DNA from: Paracyclopina nana
Taxonomy: Eukaryota > Arthropoda > Copepoda > Cyclopoida > Cyclopettidae
Direction: 5' to 3'
Assembly (NCBI GenBank): GCA_019096065.1
Contig: JAGUCH010000004.1
Coordinates: 8,184,001-8,248,000, forward strand
Length of the DNA stretch: 64,000 nt
The translations under genes and the position numbers were made by a program. The notes beneath the pieces are model-generated. The model ran no database searches. It was not told the origin of the DNA and was given only the letters and a program-made list of their open reading frames with translations. Shown here one piece after another: positions 53,201 through 64,000 of the stretch (position 1 is the stretch's first letter; each line of letters opens with the position of its first letter).

Positions 53201-56200
53201 GATAGAAGATGCTGTTGAAGACTTGATTGGGCTGGCATTGCAGGCACTAAATTTGCCAGATCCAGATTGTGAAGATGCCTGTTCAATGGGGTCTTCCCAA
53301 GTGTCTCCTGCTGAAAGTGGTGATGAGGGAGAAGCAAGGCCTAAGCCAATGAACAAAAGGAAGAGTAAGAAGAGGGATTCCATTGGATCCACTACGCAAG
53401 AATCGGTACCAATGGCAAACCTTTTGCAGGTTGTGGACAAAAACAGTCAAAATGCAGTCAATAGTGCAGCTAAAGAGCTCAGAAGAAACTATAGCAAAAA
53501 GGTAGCTGACAAGCTTGCCTTCCTGACAAAGACATCATTGAAAATTTTGAGCAAGCATTTTGCTTCTGCCTCCACTGATGTAAAAGTCGAAGATATGGAG
53601 GAGAGTGTAAATAGCATTGTTTTTGTGCTCACTGCTTACTTGAGCATTCCAGACATAGAGGTCAGGCCATCAATTGATGAAGTACAAAGTGTTCTTGTAC
53701 AAGCGGGCAAAATAATCTTAAGTGTCTCTAAGGGTGTGGCAACATGGAAGAAATCTATCAAGAAGCCCAAAACTCCAAGAGGACCTCCAGCAAAGCCTAA
53801 CAAAGACGCACCTAATTTTGTTCCCAACTGTGACAGTGGGAAGGAGCTGAAGCTTTATAGTGCTAAGAAAGAAGAGAAACCAGTTATAACTGAGAAGCAA
53901 TCAAACTTTTACAAAACAGTCTCTGAGAGCAAGGAGGTCAGCAAAATGTACTCAATGCTTTCTGGGTGCATGCAAGGAGTCAAGATGGAATTTACAGTAT
54001 TCAGTAAGATCTGGGATGCGTACAAACATGTTTGGGAGATTGACAGGGAAGATACCATTAATATCTTTCTCAAGAAAAAACCCAAGCTCAAAGACTTTGA
54101 AAATGAGCTGTGCAAGTACAACATGTCCAAGTCCCAGTTGACAACAGAAAAGACAGACTACAGATACGGCAGCATTATGATAGATTGCTCCAACCTAAAA
54201 GAAACCATTGACATGGAGATCAAGCAGTGGATCTCTGTGTATGGTAAAGCAATGCAAATTAAGTACAGACGTGAAATGGATTTCATTGTTGCTCAAGTAA
54301 TTGATTTTGATCGTAAGCTTGACAGACCAATCAATGATCTTGATGACATAAGAATCATCATGGAAACACAAAAGAAAATCAGAGACCAGGAAATTGACAT
54401 GGATATGAAGATTGACTTGGTTGAAGAAGCATTTTCTCTCCTTTCAAAGTATGAAATTCAGCTGACCAAAGAGGAAGTGGAAAAGGTTGAAAGCCTAGAG
54501 TACAATTGGCTGCAGTTGCAAGGAAAGGCAATGGATGTCCAGATACTTTTGCTTACTGTGCAAGAGCACTTCCAAAAGGAATTGATTGCTAACCTAGAAA
54601 TCTTCCAGGATGATTGCTCACAATTTGTCTTTGACTATCATGACAATGGTCCCATGCAGCCAGGCCTGACCCCAAGAGAAGCCTCTGACCGTTTGCAAAT
54701 GTTTCAGAACCACTTTGATGCCCTATGGAGAAAACATAGTTCATATACCATTGGGGAAGATCTCTTTGGTTTACCACACTCTGAGCAGCCAGAGCTCAAT
54801 AAGATCAAAAAGGAGCTGAACTTACTGCAAAGGTTGTACAAGCTGTATAATGATGTCATTGACAGTGTCAATAATTATCATAATATTCCCTGGGCTGAGG
54901 TTAACATTGAAGACATCAATAATGAGCTGCTTGAGTTCCAAAACAGATGTCGTAAGCTGCCCAAAGGTCTCAAAGAGTGGCCAGCTTTCCATGCCTTGAA
55001 AAAGACGATTGATGACTTTAACGACATTTGTCCCTTGCTTGAGCTGATGAGCAACAAAGCTATGAAATATAGGCATTGGCAGAAAATCCAGCAGATAACT
55101 GGATTTACCTTTGACTTGGAGAGACCAGGCTTCTGTCTCAAGGACATTTTGGAAGCACCTCTCCTTCCAAACAAAGAAGACATTGAAGATGTCTGCATAT
55201 CAGCTTTGAAAGAAAAAGATATTGAGGCAAAGTTGAGACAGGTTACAAGTGAATGGTCTACACAAGAACTGTCTTTTATGGTATTCAAGAACAGAGGAGA
55301 GCTCTTACTTAGGGGAGACACAACAGCTGAGATTGTAGGGCAAGTCGAGGATAGCTTGATGGTTTTGGGCTCATTGCTATCAAACAGATACAATGCACCA
55401 TTTAGGAAGCAAATTCAGAAATGGGTGCAAGACTTGTCAAATACAAATGAAATTCTTGAACGATGGCTCCTGGTACAAAACATGTGGGTTTACTTGGAAG
55501 CTGTATTTGTGGGTGGTGATATTGCAAAGCAACTGCCAAAAGAGGCCAAAAGATTTTACAAGATTGACAAGTCATGGCAAAAGATCATGCTTAGAGCTCA
55601 TGAAACTCCTGGAGTTGTAAATTGTTGTGTTGGTGATGAGTTCTTGAGACAAACTTTACCTCATCTACAAGAGCAGCTTGAGCTTTGTCAGAAGTCATTG
55701 ACTGGGTATCTAGAAAAGAAGAGACTCATGTTCCCAAGATTCTTCTTTGTGTCTGATCCTGCTTTGCTTGAAATTCTTGGACAAGCCTCAGACTCACACA
55801 CCATTCAAGCCCACTTGCTGTCAATATTTGACAACACAGCTAATGTCAAATTCCATGAGCAAGATTACAACAAGATTCTCTCTATTGTGTCTGCTGAGGG
55901 TGAGGTTGTTCATCTTGAAAGACCAGTGAGAGCAGAGGGAAGTGTGGAAGTATGGTTGATGTCTTTGCTGACTGCATCTCAAGAGTCAGTTCATTGCATC
56001 ATTAGACAAGCCTTTCATTTCATCAATGACAACCAGTTTGACATGCTGGAATTCCTTGGTAGATTCCAGGCTCAAGTTGGTATATTAGGAATACAAATGG
56101 TCTGGACTCGAGACTCTGAATCTGCACTTGTCCAATCCAGATCAGATAGAAAAATTATGCAAGAGACCAACAACAAATTCCTTGATGTCCTTAACACTTT

Positions 56201-59200
56201 GATTAGTCAGACCACCAAAAATCTAGACAAGATGGAAAGAACCAAGTTTGAAACTCTCATCACTGTACACATGCATCAAAGAGATATATTTGACATGTTG
56301 GTACGCCTCAACATAAGATCAGTTCAAGATTTTGAATGGCTGAAGCAATCAAGGTTCTACTTCAAGCAAGATATGGAGAAGACAATGATCAGCATTACTG
56401 ATGTCAACTTTTATTACCAAAATGAATACTTGGGCTGTCAAGAAAGACTTGTCATTACCCCACTAACTGATAGATGCTACATAACCTTAGCCCAAGCCTT
56501 GGGCATGTGCATGGGGGGATCTCCAGCTGGTCCTGCTGGTACTGGCAAAACAGAGACAGTGAAAGACATGGGCAAGTCATTGGGGAAATATGTAGTTGTG
56601 TTCAATTGTTCTGATCAGATGGATTACAGAGGCTTGGGTCGGATTTTCAAGGGCCTTGCTCAATCAGGTTCTTGGGGATGCTTTGATGAATTCAATAGGA
56701 TCACATTGCCAGTTCTGTCTGTGGCAGCTCAACAAATAGCTGTTGTGTTGGGATGCAAGAAAGAGAAGAGGAAAACATTCATCTTCACAGATGGCGATAC
56801 AGTGGAGATGAACCCTGAGTTTGGCATCTTCCTTACCATGAATCCAACATACCAAGGAAGGCAAGAGCTTCCAGAGAACCTTAAAATTCAATTCAGGAAT
56901 GTGGCCATGATGGTGCCTGATAGACAAATCATCATCAGGGTGAAGCTAGCCAGTTGTGGTTTCCTTGAGAATATCACTCTTGCTAGGAAGTTCTTTACAC
57001 TCTATAAATTATGTGAAGAGCAGCTGACAAAGCAAGTACATTATGACTTTGGTCTGAGAAACATTTTGTCAGTCCTGAGAACATTGGGAGCCACAAAACG
57101 AGACAGTCCAAAAGACTCAGAATCAACCATTGTCATGAGGGTGTTGAGAGATATGAATTTATCAAAATTGGTTGATGAAGATGAACCCCTTTTCTTGTCT
57201 CTGGTCAATGACCTATTTCCTAACATGCAGTTGGAAAAAACTGGCTATCCAGACTTGGAGAATGCAATAGCAGATAAAGTAGAAGAAGCAGAACTGATCA
57301 ACCACCCTCCATGGACAATCAAATTGATTCAACTGTATGAAACTCAAAGAGTGCGTCATGGGATCATGGTTCTTGGGCCAAGTGGTGCTGGCAAGACATC
57401 TTGTATTCAAATACTGATGAAGGGTTTAACTGTTACTGGACTACCACACAGAGAAATGAGGCTTAACCCAAAAGCAATCACTTCTGGTCAGATGTTTGGA
57501 AGGTTGGATGTTGCTACAAATGATTGGACAGATGGGATATTCTCAGCCTTGTGGAGAAAAACTTTAAAAGCAAAGAAAAATGAGCACATCTGGCTAGTTT
57601 TGGATGGACCAGTTGATCCCTTGTGGATTGAAAACTTGAATTCAGTCTTGGATGACAACAAAACTTTGACATTAGCCAATGGTGACAGACTGCCCATGAT
57701 GGCTAATTGCAAACTTATATTTGAACCTCAAAACGTTGATAATGCATCACCAGCCACAGTATCACGAAATGGTATGGTCTACATGTCCAGCTCTGGTCTT
57801 GATTGGAATCCTTTGTTTGCATCCTGGACCAAGAAGAAGAAAGTATGCCCAGAAGATGCAGCCAAAATGAGGAGGCTATTTGAAGAACACTTTGCAGATC
57901 TTTTCAAATGGTGCTACACTACTCTACATATGGTAATGGATATCATCCAAGTCAATATTGTCAATCAAATCTTAGCAATGCTTGAAGGCCTTCTGCCATC
58001 TATGCAAGTGGATGAAGAAGAAAAGACGCCTTCAGCATCTGAGCTGAAAAAAGAAAAACGGTATCAAAGTGCTAAAAATGATGACAGTGATGAGGACGAT
58101 TATGTTGAGGAAAGGATCAAACGGAAGATTGAAGTTGAGAAGATCATCAATAAAGAGGACACTGAACATGAGCAAATCTTTATATTTTGCTTACTGTGGT
58201 CCTTGGGAGCCTTCTTGGAAAGCAGTGATAGGATTAAGTTTGAATCTTATCTAAATAAGCACACTAAGCTAAAAATGCCCAAACTCCCAGATGGTGACAG
58301 TATTTTTAACTACAATGTCAATGTCCACACAGGCAAATGGAGTCATTGGAACAATCTCATTCATGACTACCAACCACCAGAAATTACACCCTTGATCTAC
58401 AGTTCTCTTCTTATTCCGAATGTCAGCAGTATAAGAACAGAGTTCTTGATCAATTTAGTGGCAAAAAATGAGTTCTCTGTCTTATTGATGGGTGAGCAAG
58501 GATCAGCTAAGACAACCATGATCAATTCTCACATTAAGAACTACTCCCCTGAGAGCTTTATGGTAATGGCATCAACCTTCTCATCAACTACTACACCTCA
58601 ACTTTTCCAAAAGAGCATTGAAAGCAATGTTGACAAGAGAATGGGAACAACCTATGGACCACCAGCTGGAAAAAAGCTCATTGTATTCATTGATGATGTT
58701 AACCTTCCATCTTTCAATGAATGGGGTGATCAAGTGACTAATGAGCTACTTAGACAACTGATGGAAATGGGTGGCTTCTACAGTCTTGAGAAACCAGGAG
58801 ATTTTAGCAACATTGTTGATGTTCAGTATTTGGCAGCTATGATACAGCCTGGAGGGGGTAGAAATGACATACCACAGAGATTAAAACGGCACTTTGTCAT
58901 CTACAACTGCACACTTCCTACCAATGATGCAATTGATAGGATATTCAAAACAATAGCTCTTGGTCACTATAATGAGCAGAGGCAGTTTGTAGATGATGTT
59001 TGTCAGTTGGCTGAGAAGTTGGTTCCAATTACCAGGATTCTTTGGTTCACAACAAAGACCAAAATGCTTCCAACACCAGCCAAGTTCCATTACATCTTCA
59101 ACTTGAGAGACTTGAGCAGAATTTGGCTTGGAATGATTGGCACAATACCAACAGTCATTAATAATGAAGCTGTTATGCTTCACTTGTGGAGGCATGAGTG

Positions 59201-62200
59201 CACCAGAGTACTAGCAGACAGGTTCATCACTGATGCTGACAAAGAATGGTTTGATGTTGAGCTCATGAATACAATTCACAATGAACTAGGTGAAGAGCAA
59301 GCTGAGATCATTAGAGAACCAAAGTACTTCGTTGACTTCATGAGGGATGCGCCTGAACCAACTGGAGAAGAGGTTGAAGACACAGACATGGAGCTTCCCA
59401 AGATTTATGAACCTATTGAGTCATTCAAGGCACTTGAAGACAGGCTCAGATACTTTTTAGACCAATACAATGACATCATCAGAGGATCAGACATGGACCT
59501 GGTCTTCTTCCCAGATGCAATCATCCATTTAATCAAGATTTCTAGAGTTATACGAAACCCAGGAGGAAACTTGATGCTTGTTGGAGTCGGTGGATCAGGA
59601 AAGCAATCCCTAACTAAGTTGGCTACTTTCATTGCTGGCTACAAAACATTCCAAGTGACTATGACTAGGTCCTACAATGTGGGTAACTTTTTAGAAGATT
59701 TGAAGGTCTTGTATAGGACATGTGGTATTCAAGGCAAAGGCACCACATTCTTATTCACAGATCAAGACATCAAAGAAGAGAGCTTTCTTGAGTATGTCAA
59801 TAATATTTTGGCATCAGGTCTGGTCTCAAATTTGTTTACAAGAGATGAGCAAGGAGAAATCATAACTGAGCTGATTCCCATTATGAAAAGAGAATGCCCC
59901 AAAATCCCACCAACCCCAGAAAATGTCATGCAATTCTTCATTGACAGAGTCAAAAACAACTTGCATGTTGTTCTTTGTTTCTCACCTGTTGGAGAGAAAT
60001 TCAGGAACAGGTCACTCAAGTTTCCAGGGCTGATTTCTGGCTGCACTGTTGATTGGTTCCAGCCCTGGCCTAAAGATGCTTTGGTATCAGTGGCAACCCA
60101 CTTTTTGGGAGACCAAGAGTTCCAATGCAGCAATGATACAAAAAGACAACTTTTCAAAACCATGGCTCAAGTCCAAGATTCAGTTTCATTGGCTTGTATC
60201 AACTATTTCCAAAAGTTTAGGAGGTCAGCTCATGTTACACCCAAGTCCTTCCTCTCTTTCATCAACAGCTACAAAGAGGTCTATGTTCGAAAAGAAGAAG
60301 ACATAGGAGATATGTCTCAGCGAATGAACTCTGGTCTGAACAAGCTTGAGGAGGCCTCTCAATCAGTTGAGTTACTGAAGGAAGAGCTCAACGTTATGGA
60401 GAAGCACTTGAGAAAGGCAAACAAAAAGGCTGAAGAAGTACTGCTAGAAGTTACACAAAAAGCAAAAGAGGCAGAGAAAATCAAGGAAAGTGTGACTAAA
60501 GTAAGAGACAAAGCTGAAAAAATTGTTGCTCACATTGGAGTTGAAAAAGCATATGCTGAGGAAAAACTAGAAGCAGCTAAACCAGCTTTGGAAGAGGCTG
60601 AGGAAGCACTGAATACTATCAAACCAGCAAACATAGCAACAGTTAGAAAGCTTGGAAGGCCTCCTCACTTAATCATGAGAGTCATGGACTGTGTCATAAT
60701 TTTGTTTAGGAAGAAGCTATCAACCATGATGCCTGACCCCACTGTACCCTCTCCCAAGCCATCATGGGGAGATGCTTTGAAAATAATGGCTTCAACCTCC
60801 TTTTTGAGCCAGTTGCTGCATTTTCCTAAGGACACTATCAATGATGAAATGGTTGAACTCCTGGAGCCATACCTGACAATGGAAGATTACAATATGACAA
60901 CTGCCAAGAGGGTTTGTGGTGATGTTGCTGGTCTGTTGTGCTGGACCAAAGCAATGGCCTTCTTCTTTGGTGTCAATAAAGAAGTTTTGCCACTTAAAAT
61001 CAATTTGGCATTCCAAGAGGCAAGACTAAAATCTGCCAACAATGACCTGCACAGAGCCCAAGTCACACTTATCCAAAAAGAGGAAGAGTTGTCTAATGTG
61101 AAGAAATTGTACTGCTCTGCTGTTAAGGAGAAGCAAAAGCTGACTACAGAGGCTGAGATTTGCAGAAGGAAAATGTCTGCAGCTTCAACATTGATAAATG
61201 GTCTTAGCGGTGAAAAAATGAGATGGACAATGCAAAGCAAGGCTTTTAAAGAGCAAATGGTTAGGCTTGTTGGAGATGTTCTTTTGGCTTGTGGATTCCT
61301 CTCATATGCTGGACCCTTCAATCAAGAGTTTAGACAGTCCTTGATGCAAAATTGGAAAGGGTTGCTGAAAAATCGGAACATTCCTTACACAAATTCTATA
61401 AATGTCGTTAACATGCTGATTGACACCATTGAAACATCAGAGTGGGCACTTCAAGGGCTTCCAAATGATGAGCTGTCACTTCAGAATGCAGCAATTGTAA
61501 CAAAGGCCCAAAGCTACCCATTACTTATTGATCCTCAAGGCCAAGGCAAGATTTGGATCAAGACTAAGGAGCAATACAATGACTTGCAAGTGACATCACT
61601 TAATCACAAGTACTTCAGAACCCATCTTGAAGATTCATTGTCTTTGGGAAGACCTTTACTTATAGAAGATGTTGGTGAAGAGCTGGATCCTATACTGGAC
61701 AATTTGCTAGATAAAAACTTCATTAAACAGGGTACCATCATGAAGGTCATGCTTGGTGACAAAGAAATGGATATCCTTGATGGCTTCCAGCTATTCATCA
61801 CTACAAAGCTACCCAATCCAGCATACACTCCTGAAATCAGTGCAAGATGTGCCATCATTGATTTCACAGTCACCATGAAGGGCTTGGAAGATCAGTTGCT
61901 TGGTAGGGTAATCAGAATGGAGAAGAGTGACTTGGAGACAGAAAGGTTGAGGCTTGTTGAAGATGTACTAGAGCATAAGTCAACAATGAAAGACCTTGAA
62001 GACAATCTTCTTGAAAAACTCAATTCTGTAGAAGGTTCTCTTGTGGAGGATGAAGAGCTGATTCATGTGCTTCAAGAGACAAAGGCCACTGCTGAGGAAG
62101 TAAGCAAGAAGCTAGTTGTAGCCTCAGAAACTGAAGCAAAGATCAACACAGCTAGAGAAGAGTACAGGCCAGTTGCCACCAGGGGCTCCATCTTGTACTT

Positions 62201-64000
62201 TTTGATTGTTGAGCTGAGCAAGGTAAATGTCATGTATCAGACATCACTGAGGCAATTCTTGAATCTTTTTGATGGCTCAATCACTAAGTCAAAACCTACC
62301 CACATTGTTGAAAAGAGGATCAACAATGTCTTGGAATACCTCACCAAAATAGTGTGGCGATATACTCTGAGAGGACTCTACGAGAGGCACAAGTTTTTGT
62401 TCACTCTCTTGCTGGCTCTCAAAATTGATCTGAACTCATCAAGGATCACACATGCAGAGTTCCTATTGCTTCTGAAGGGTGGTGCAGCATTGGATTTGAA
62501 TGCTGTAAAACCCAAGCCATTTCGATGGATGCTTGATGTCATTTGGCTGAATTTGGTAGAATTAAGCAAGCAGGAGATTTTTAATCAACTATTGGAAAAA
62601 GTCACTGAAAATGAAAAAGAATGGAAATACTGGTGTGACACAGAAGCTCCCGAAGAAGAGGAGATCCCTTGTGGATACCAAGCAACACTCGATGTCTTCC
62701 GCAAACTTTTACTCATAAGAGCCTGGTGCCCAGACAGAACCTTGTCACAGGCCAGGAAATATATATTTGACTCTCTTGGAGCAGAATACCTAGAAAGCAG
62801 TGTTTTGGATTTGGAATCAATGCTGGAGGAATCAGATAACAGAATTCCACTCATTTGCTTATTGTCTATTGGTTCAGATCCTACTCCACAAATTGAAGCT
62901 ATTGCAAAGTCAAGGTGCCAGGAAATGCATGCCTTGTCAATGGGTCAGGGTCAAGAAGAGGCAGCAAGGAAGCTACTCACAGTGAGTCATGACTTTAATT
63001 GATATTATTTTGCGTTATAACACTTTTATGTAGGACTCAATCGCTCAAGGACATTGGCTACTGCTTCAAAACTGTCACTTATCCTTGTACTTTTGTGATG
63101 AAATCATGCAAACTGTTATTGACTCTGAGGAAATTCATGCCAACTTCAGGCTCTGGTTGACAACAGAGAAGCACCCACAATTCCCCATTGGTCTGCTTCA
63201 AATGTCAATCAAATTTACAAATGAACCACCTCAAGGAATCAGGGCTAGCTTGAAGAGAACATATTCAGACATAACTCAGGATACTTTGGACTATTCCAAT
63301 CACCCAAGCTGGCCTATGTTGCTGTATTCTGTTGCGTTCTTGCACACAGTTGTGCAGGAAAGGCGAAAGTATGGAGCATTGGGATGGAATGTACCCTATG
63401 AGTTCAATCAAGCTGACTTCTCAGCGTCAATACAGTTCATCATGAATCATTTGGATGATCTGGATCCTAAAAGAGGAATTTCTTGGAACACAGTCTGCTT
63501 TATGCTTGGTGAAGTCCAATATGGTGGAAGGGTAACTGATGACTTTGACAAGAGGCTATTATGCACCTTTACCAATGTATGGTTTTCTGATGGTCTCCTT
63601 CAACCTGGCTTCAAGTTCTATGAAGGCTATCCCTTGCCTGACTACAAAACAATTGATGAATACCATGATCACATTATCAACATGCCTCTTCAAGACATCC
63701 CTGAAGTGTTTGGATTACATTCAAATGCAGACATTTCATACCAAATCAATACAGCCAAAGGCATTCTTGACACTATCTTGAGTGTGCAACCAAAGGAGAG
63801 TGCAGCTGGCAAACCAGGAGAGACCAGAGAGGCAATAGTATACAAAATTGCAGAGGACATGCTTAGGAAGTTACCAAGGGACTATGTTCCTCATGAGGTT
63901 AAAGAGTCATTGGTCAGACTAGGTGGTCTACTTCCAATGAACATATTTTTGCGACAAGAAATTGATCGAGTTCAAAAGATTCTCACAATGGGTATGATAA
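50266..64000 (+). CDS. DNAH5: Axonemal outer-arm dynein heavy chain, DNAH5/8 class (3' end outside window)
   Basis: Shared exons 50266-50380, 50435-50748, 50804-50963, 51016-51282, 51348-51597, 51658-62981 and 63034 to beyond 64000, all in phase. Translation may start at the ATG at 50282, but the exon is open from 50266 ([13 protein letters not shown]) and fits upstream leader exons. Numbering from 50282, the tail domain (about 1-1500) includes the DNAH5/8 signature block ([40 protein letters not shown]). The motor follows with four Walker A loops: AAA1 GPAGTGKT at 1988, AAA2 GPSGAGKT at 2270, AAA3 GEQGSAKT at 2642, AAA4 GVGGSGKQ at 3006; then the stalk coiled coil with the microtubule-binding tip ([18 protein letters not shown]) and AAA5-6 ([13 protein letters not shown]). 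DNAH5 and DNAH8 are too alike to separate by eye. Powers ciliary or sperm-flagellar beating. Exon 6 is 11,324 nt, exceptionally long. Confidence 0.93.

Overview
This window is nuclear DNA from a compact invertebrate animal genome. The genes carry GT-AG introns, many only 50-60 bp long, in AT-rich sequence, and the content is metazoan: CD36 receptors, Patched-related protein, kainate-type glutamate receptor, anion-selective Cys-loop receptors, axonemal dynein, condensin II. I cannot name the species. A kelch protein with apple/PAN-like cysteine modules next to FkbM-like methyltransferases and arthropod-style anion channels makes a crustacean-type arthropod my best guess, held loosely. Exon borders below were worked out by hand from splice consensus, reading-frame phase and family conservation.

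Layout. 0-5 kb: two tandem CD36/scavenger-receptor genes on the minus strand (one complete, one running off the left edge), with a foldback element in the first intron of the complete gene. 5-12.8 kb: a Patched-related (SSD/RND) gene with a duplicated 3' end behind it. 13.4-14.9 kb: an unrecognised nuclear-looking coiled-coil protein (minus). 15-17 kb: degenerate AT-rich repeats. 17-19.5 kb: two FkbM-type methyltransferase-like genes, one frame-broken and one with degenerate motifs. 19.9-24.8 kb: a kainate-type ionotropic glutamate receptor with two alternative pore-loop exons. 25.1-31.4 kb: a secreted apple/kelch gene whose 4.7-kb last intron contains two complete anion-channel genes on the opposite strand. 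31.4-38.1 kb: NCAPG2 (minus) and SMARCAL1 (plus) head to head. 38.3-39.2 kb: a convergent pair of small membrane-anchored RING proteins. 39.7-42.3 kb: RPL18A (minus), then POLR3K and YRDC (plus) only 10 bp apart, followed by two decayed copies of the YRDC 3' end. 42.9-44.7 kb: a conserved-looking two-exon gene hosting a single-exon seven-helix receptor in its intron. 44.8-45.9 kb: an HSD17B12-like reductase. 46.9-64 kb: an outer-arm-type axonemal dynein heavy chain (DNAH5/8 class) with an 11.3-kb exon, running off the right edge.

The most notable signals are: (1) five short open exons spread over 3.2 kb upstream of the dynein body, all ending in the same splice phase and four of them in a K/R-L-K/R-x-K/R tail, which look like alternative first exons giving the heavy chain different N-termini; (2) the phase-matched duplicate pore exons of the glutamate receptor, one with Cys and one with Gln at the Q/R site; (3) the POLR3K-YRDC pair, which looks dicistronic and links tRNA transcription to tRNA t6A modification; and (4) two unrelated genes followed by tandem copies of their own 3' ends.
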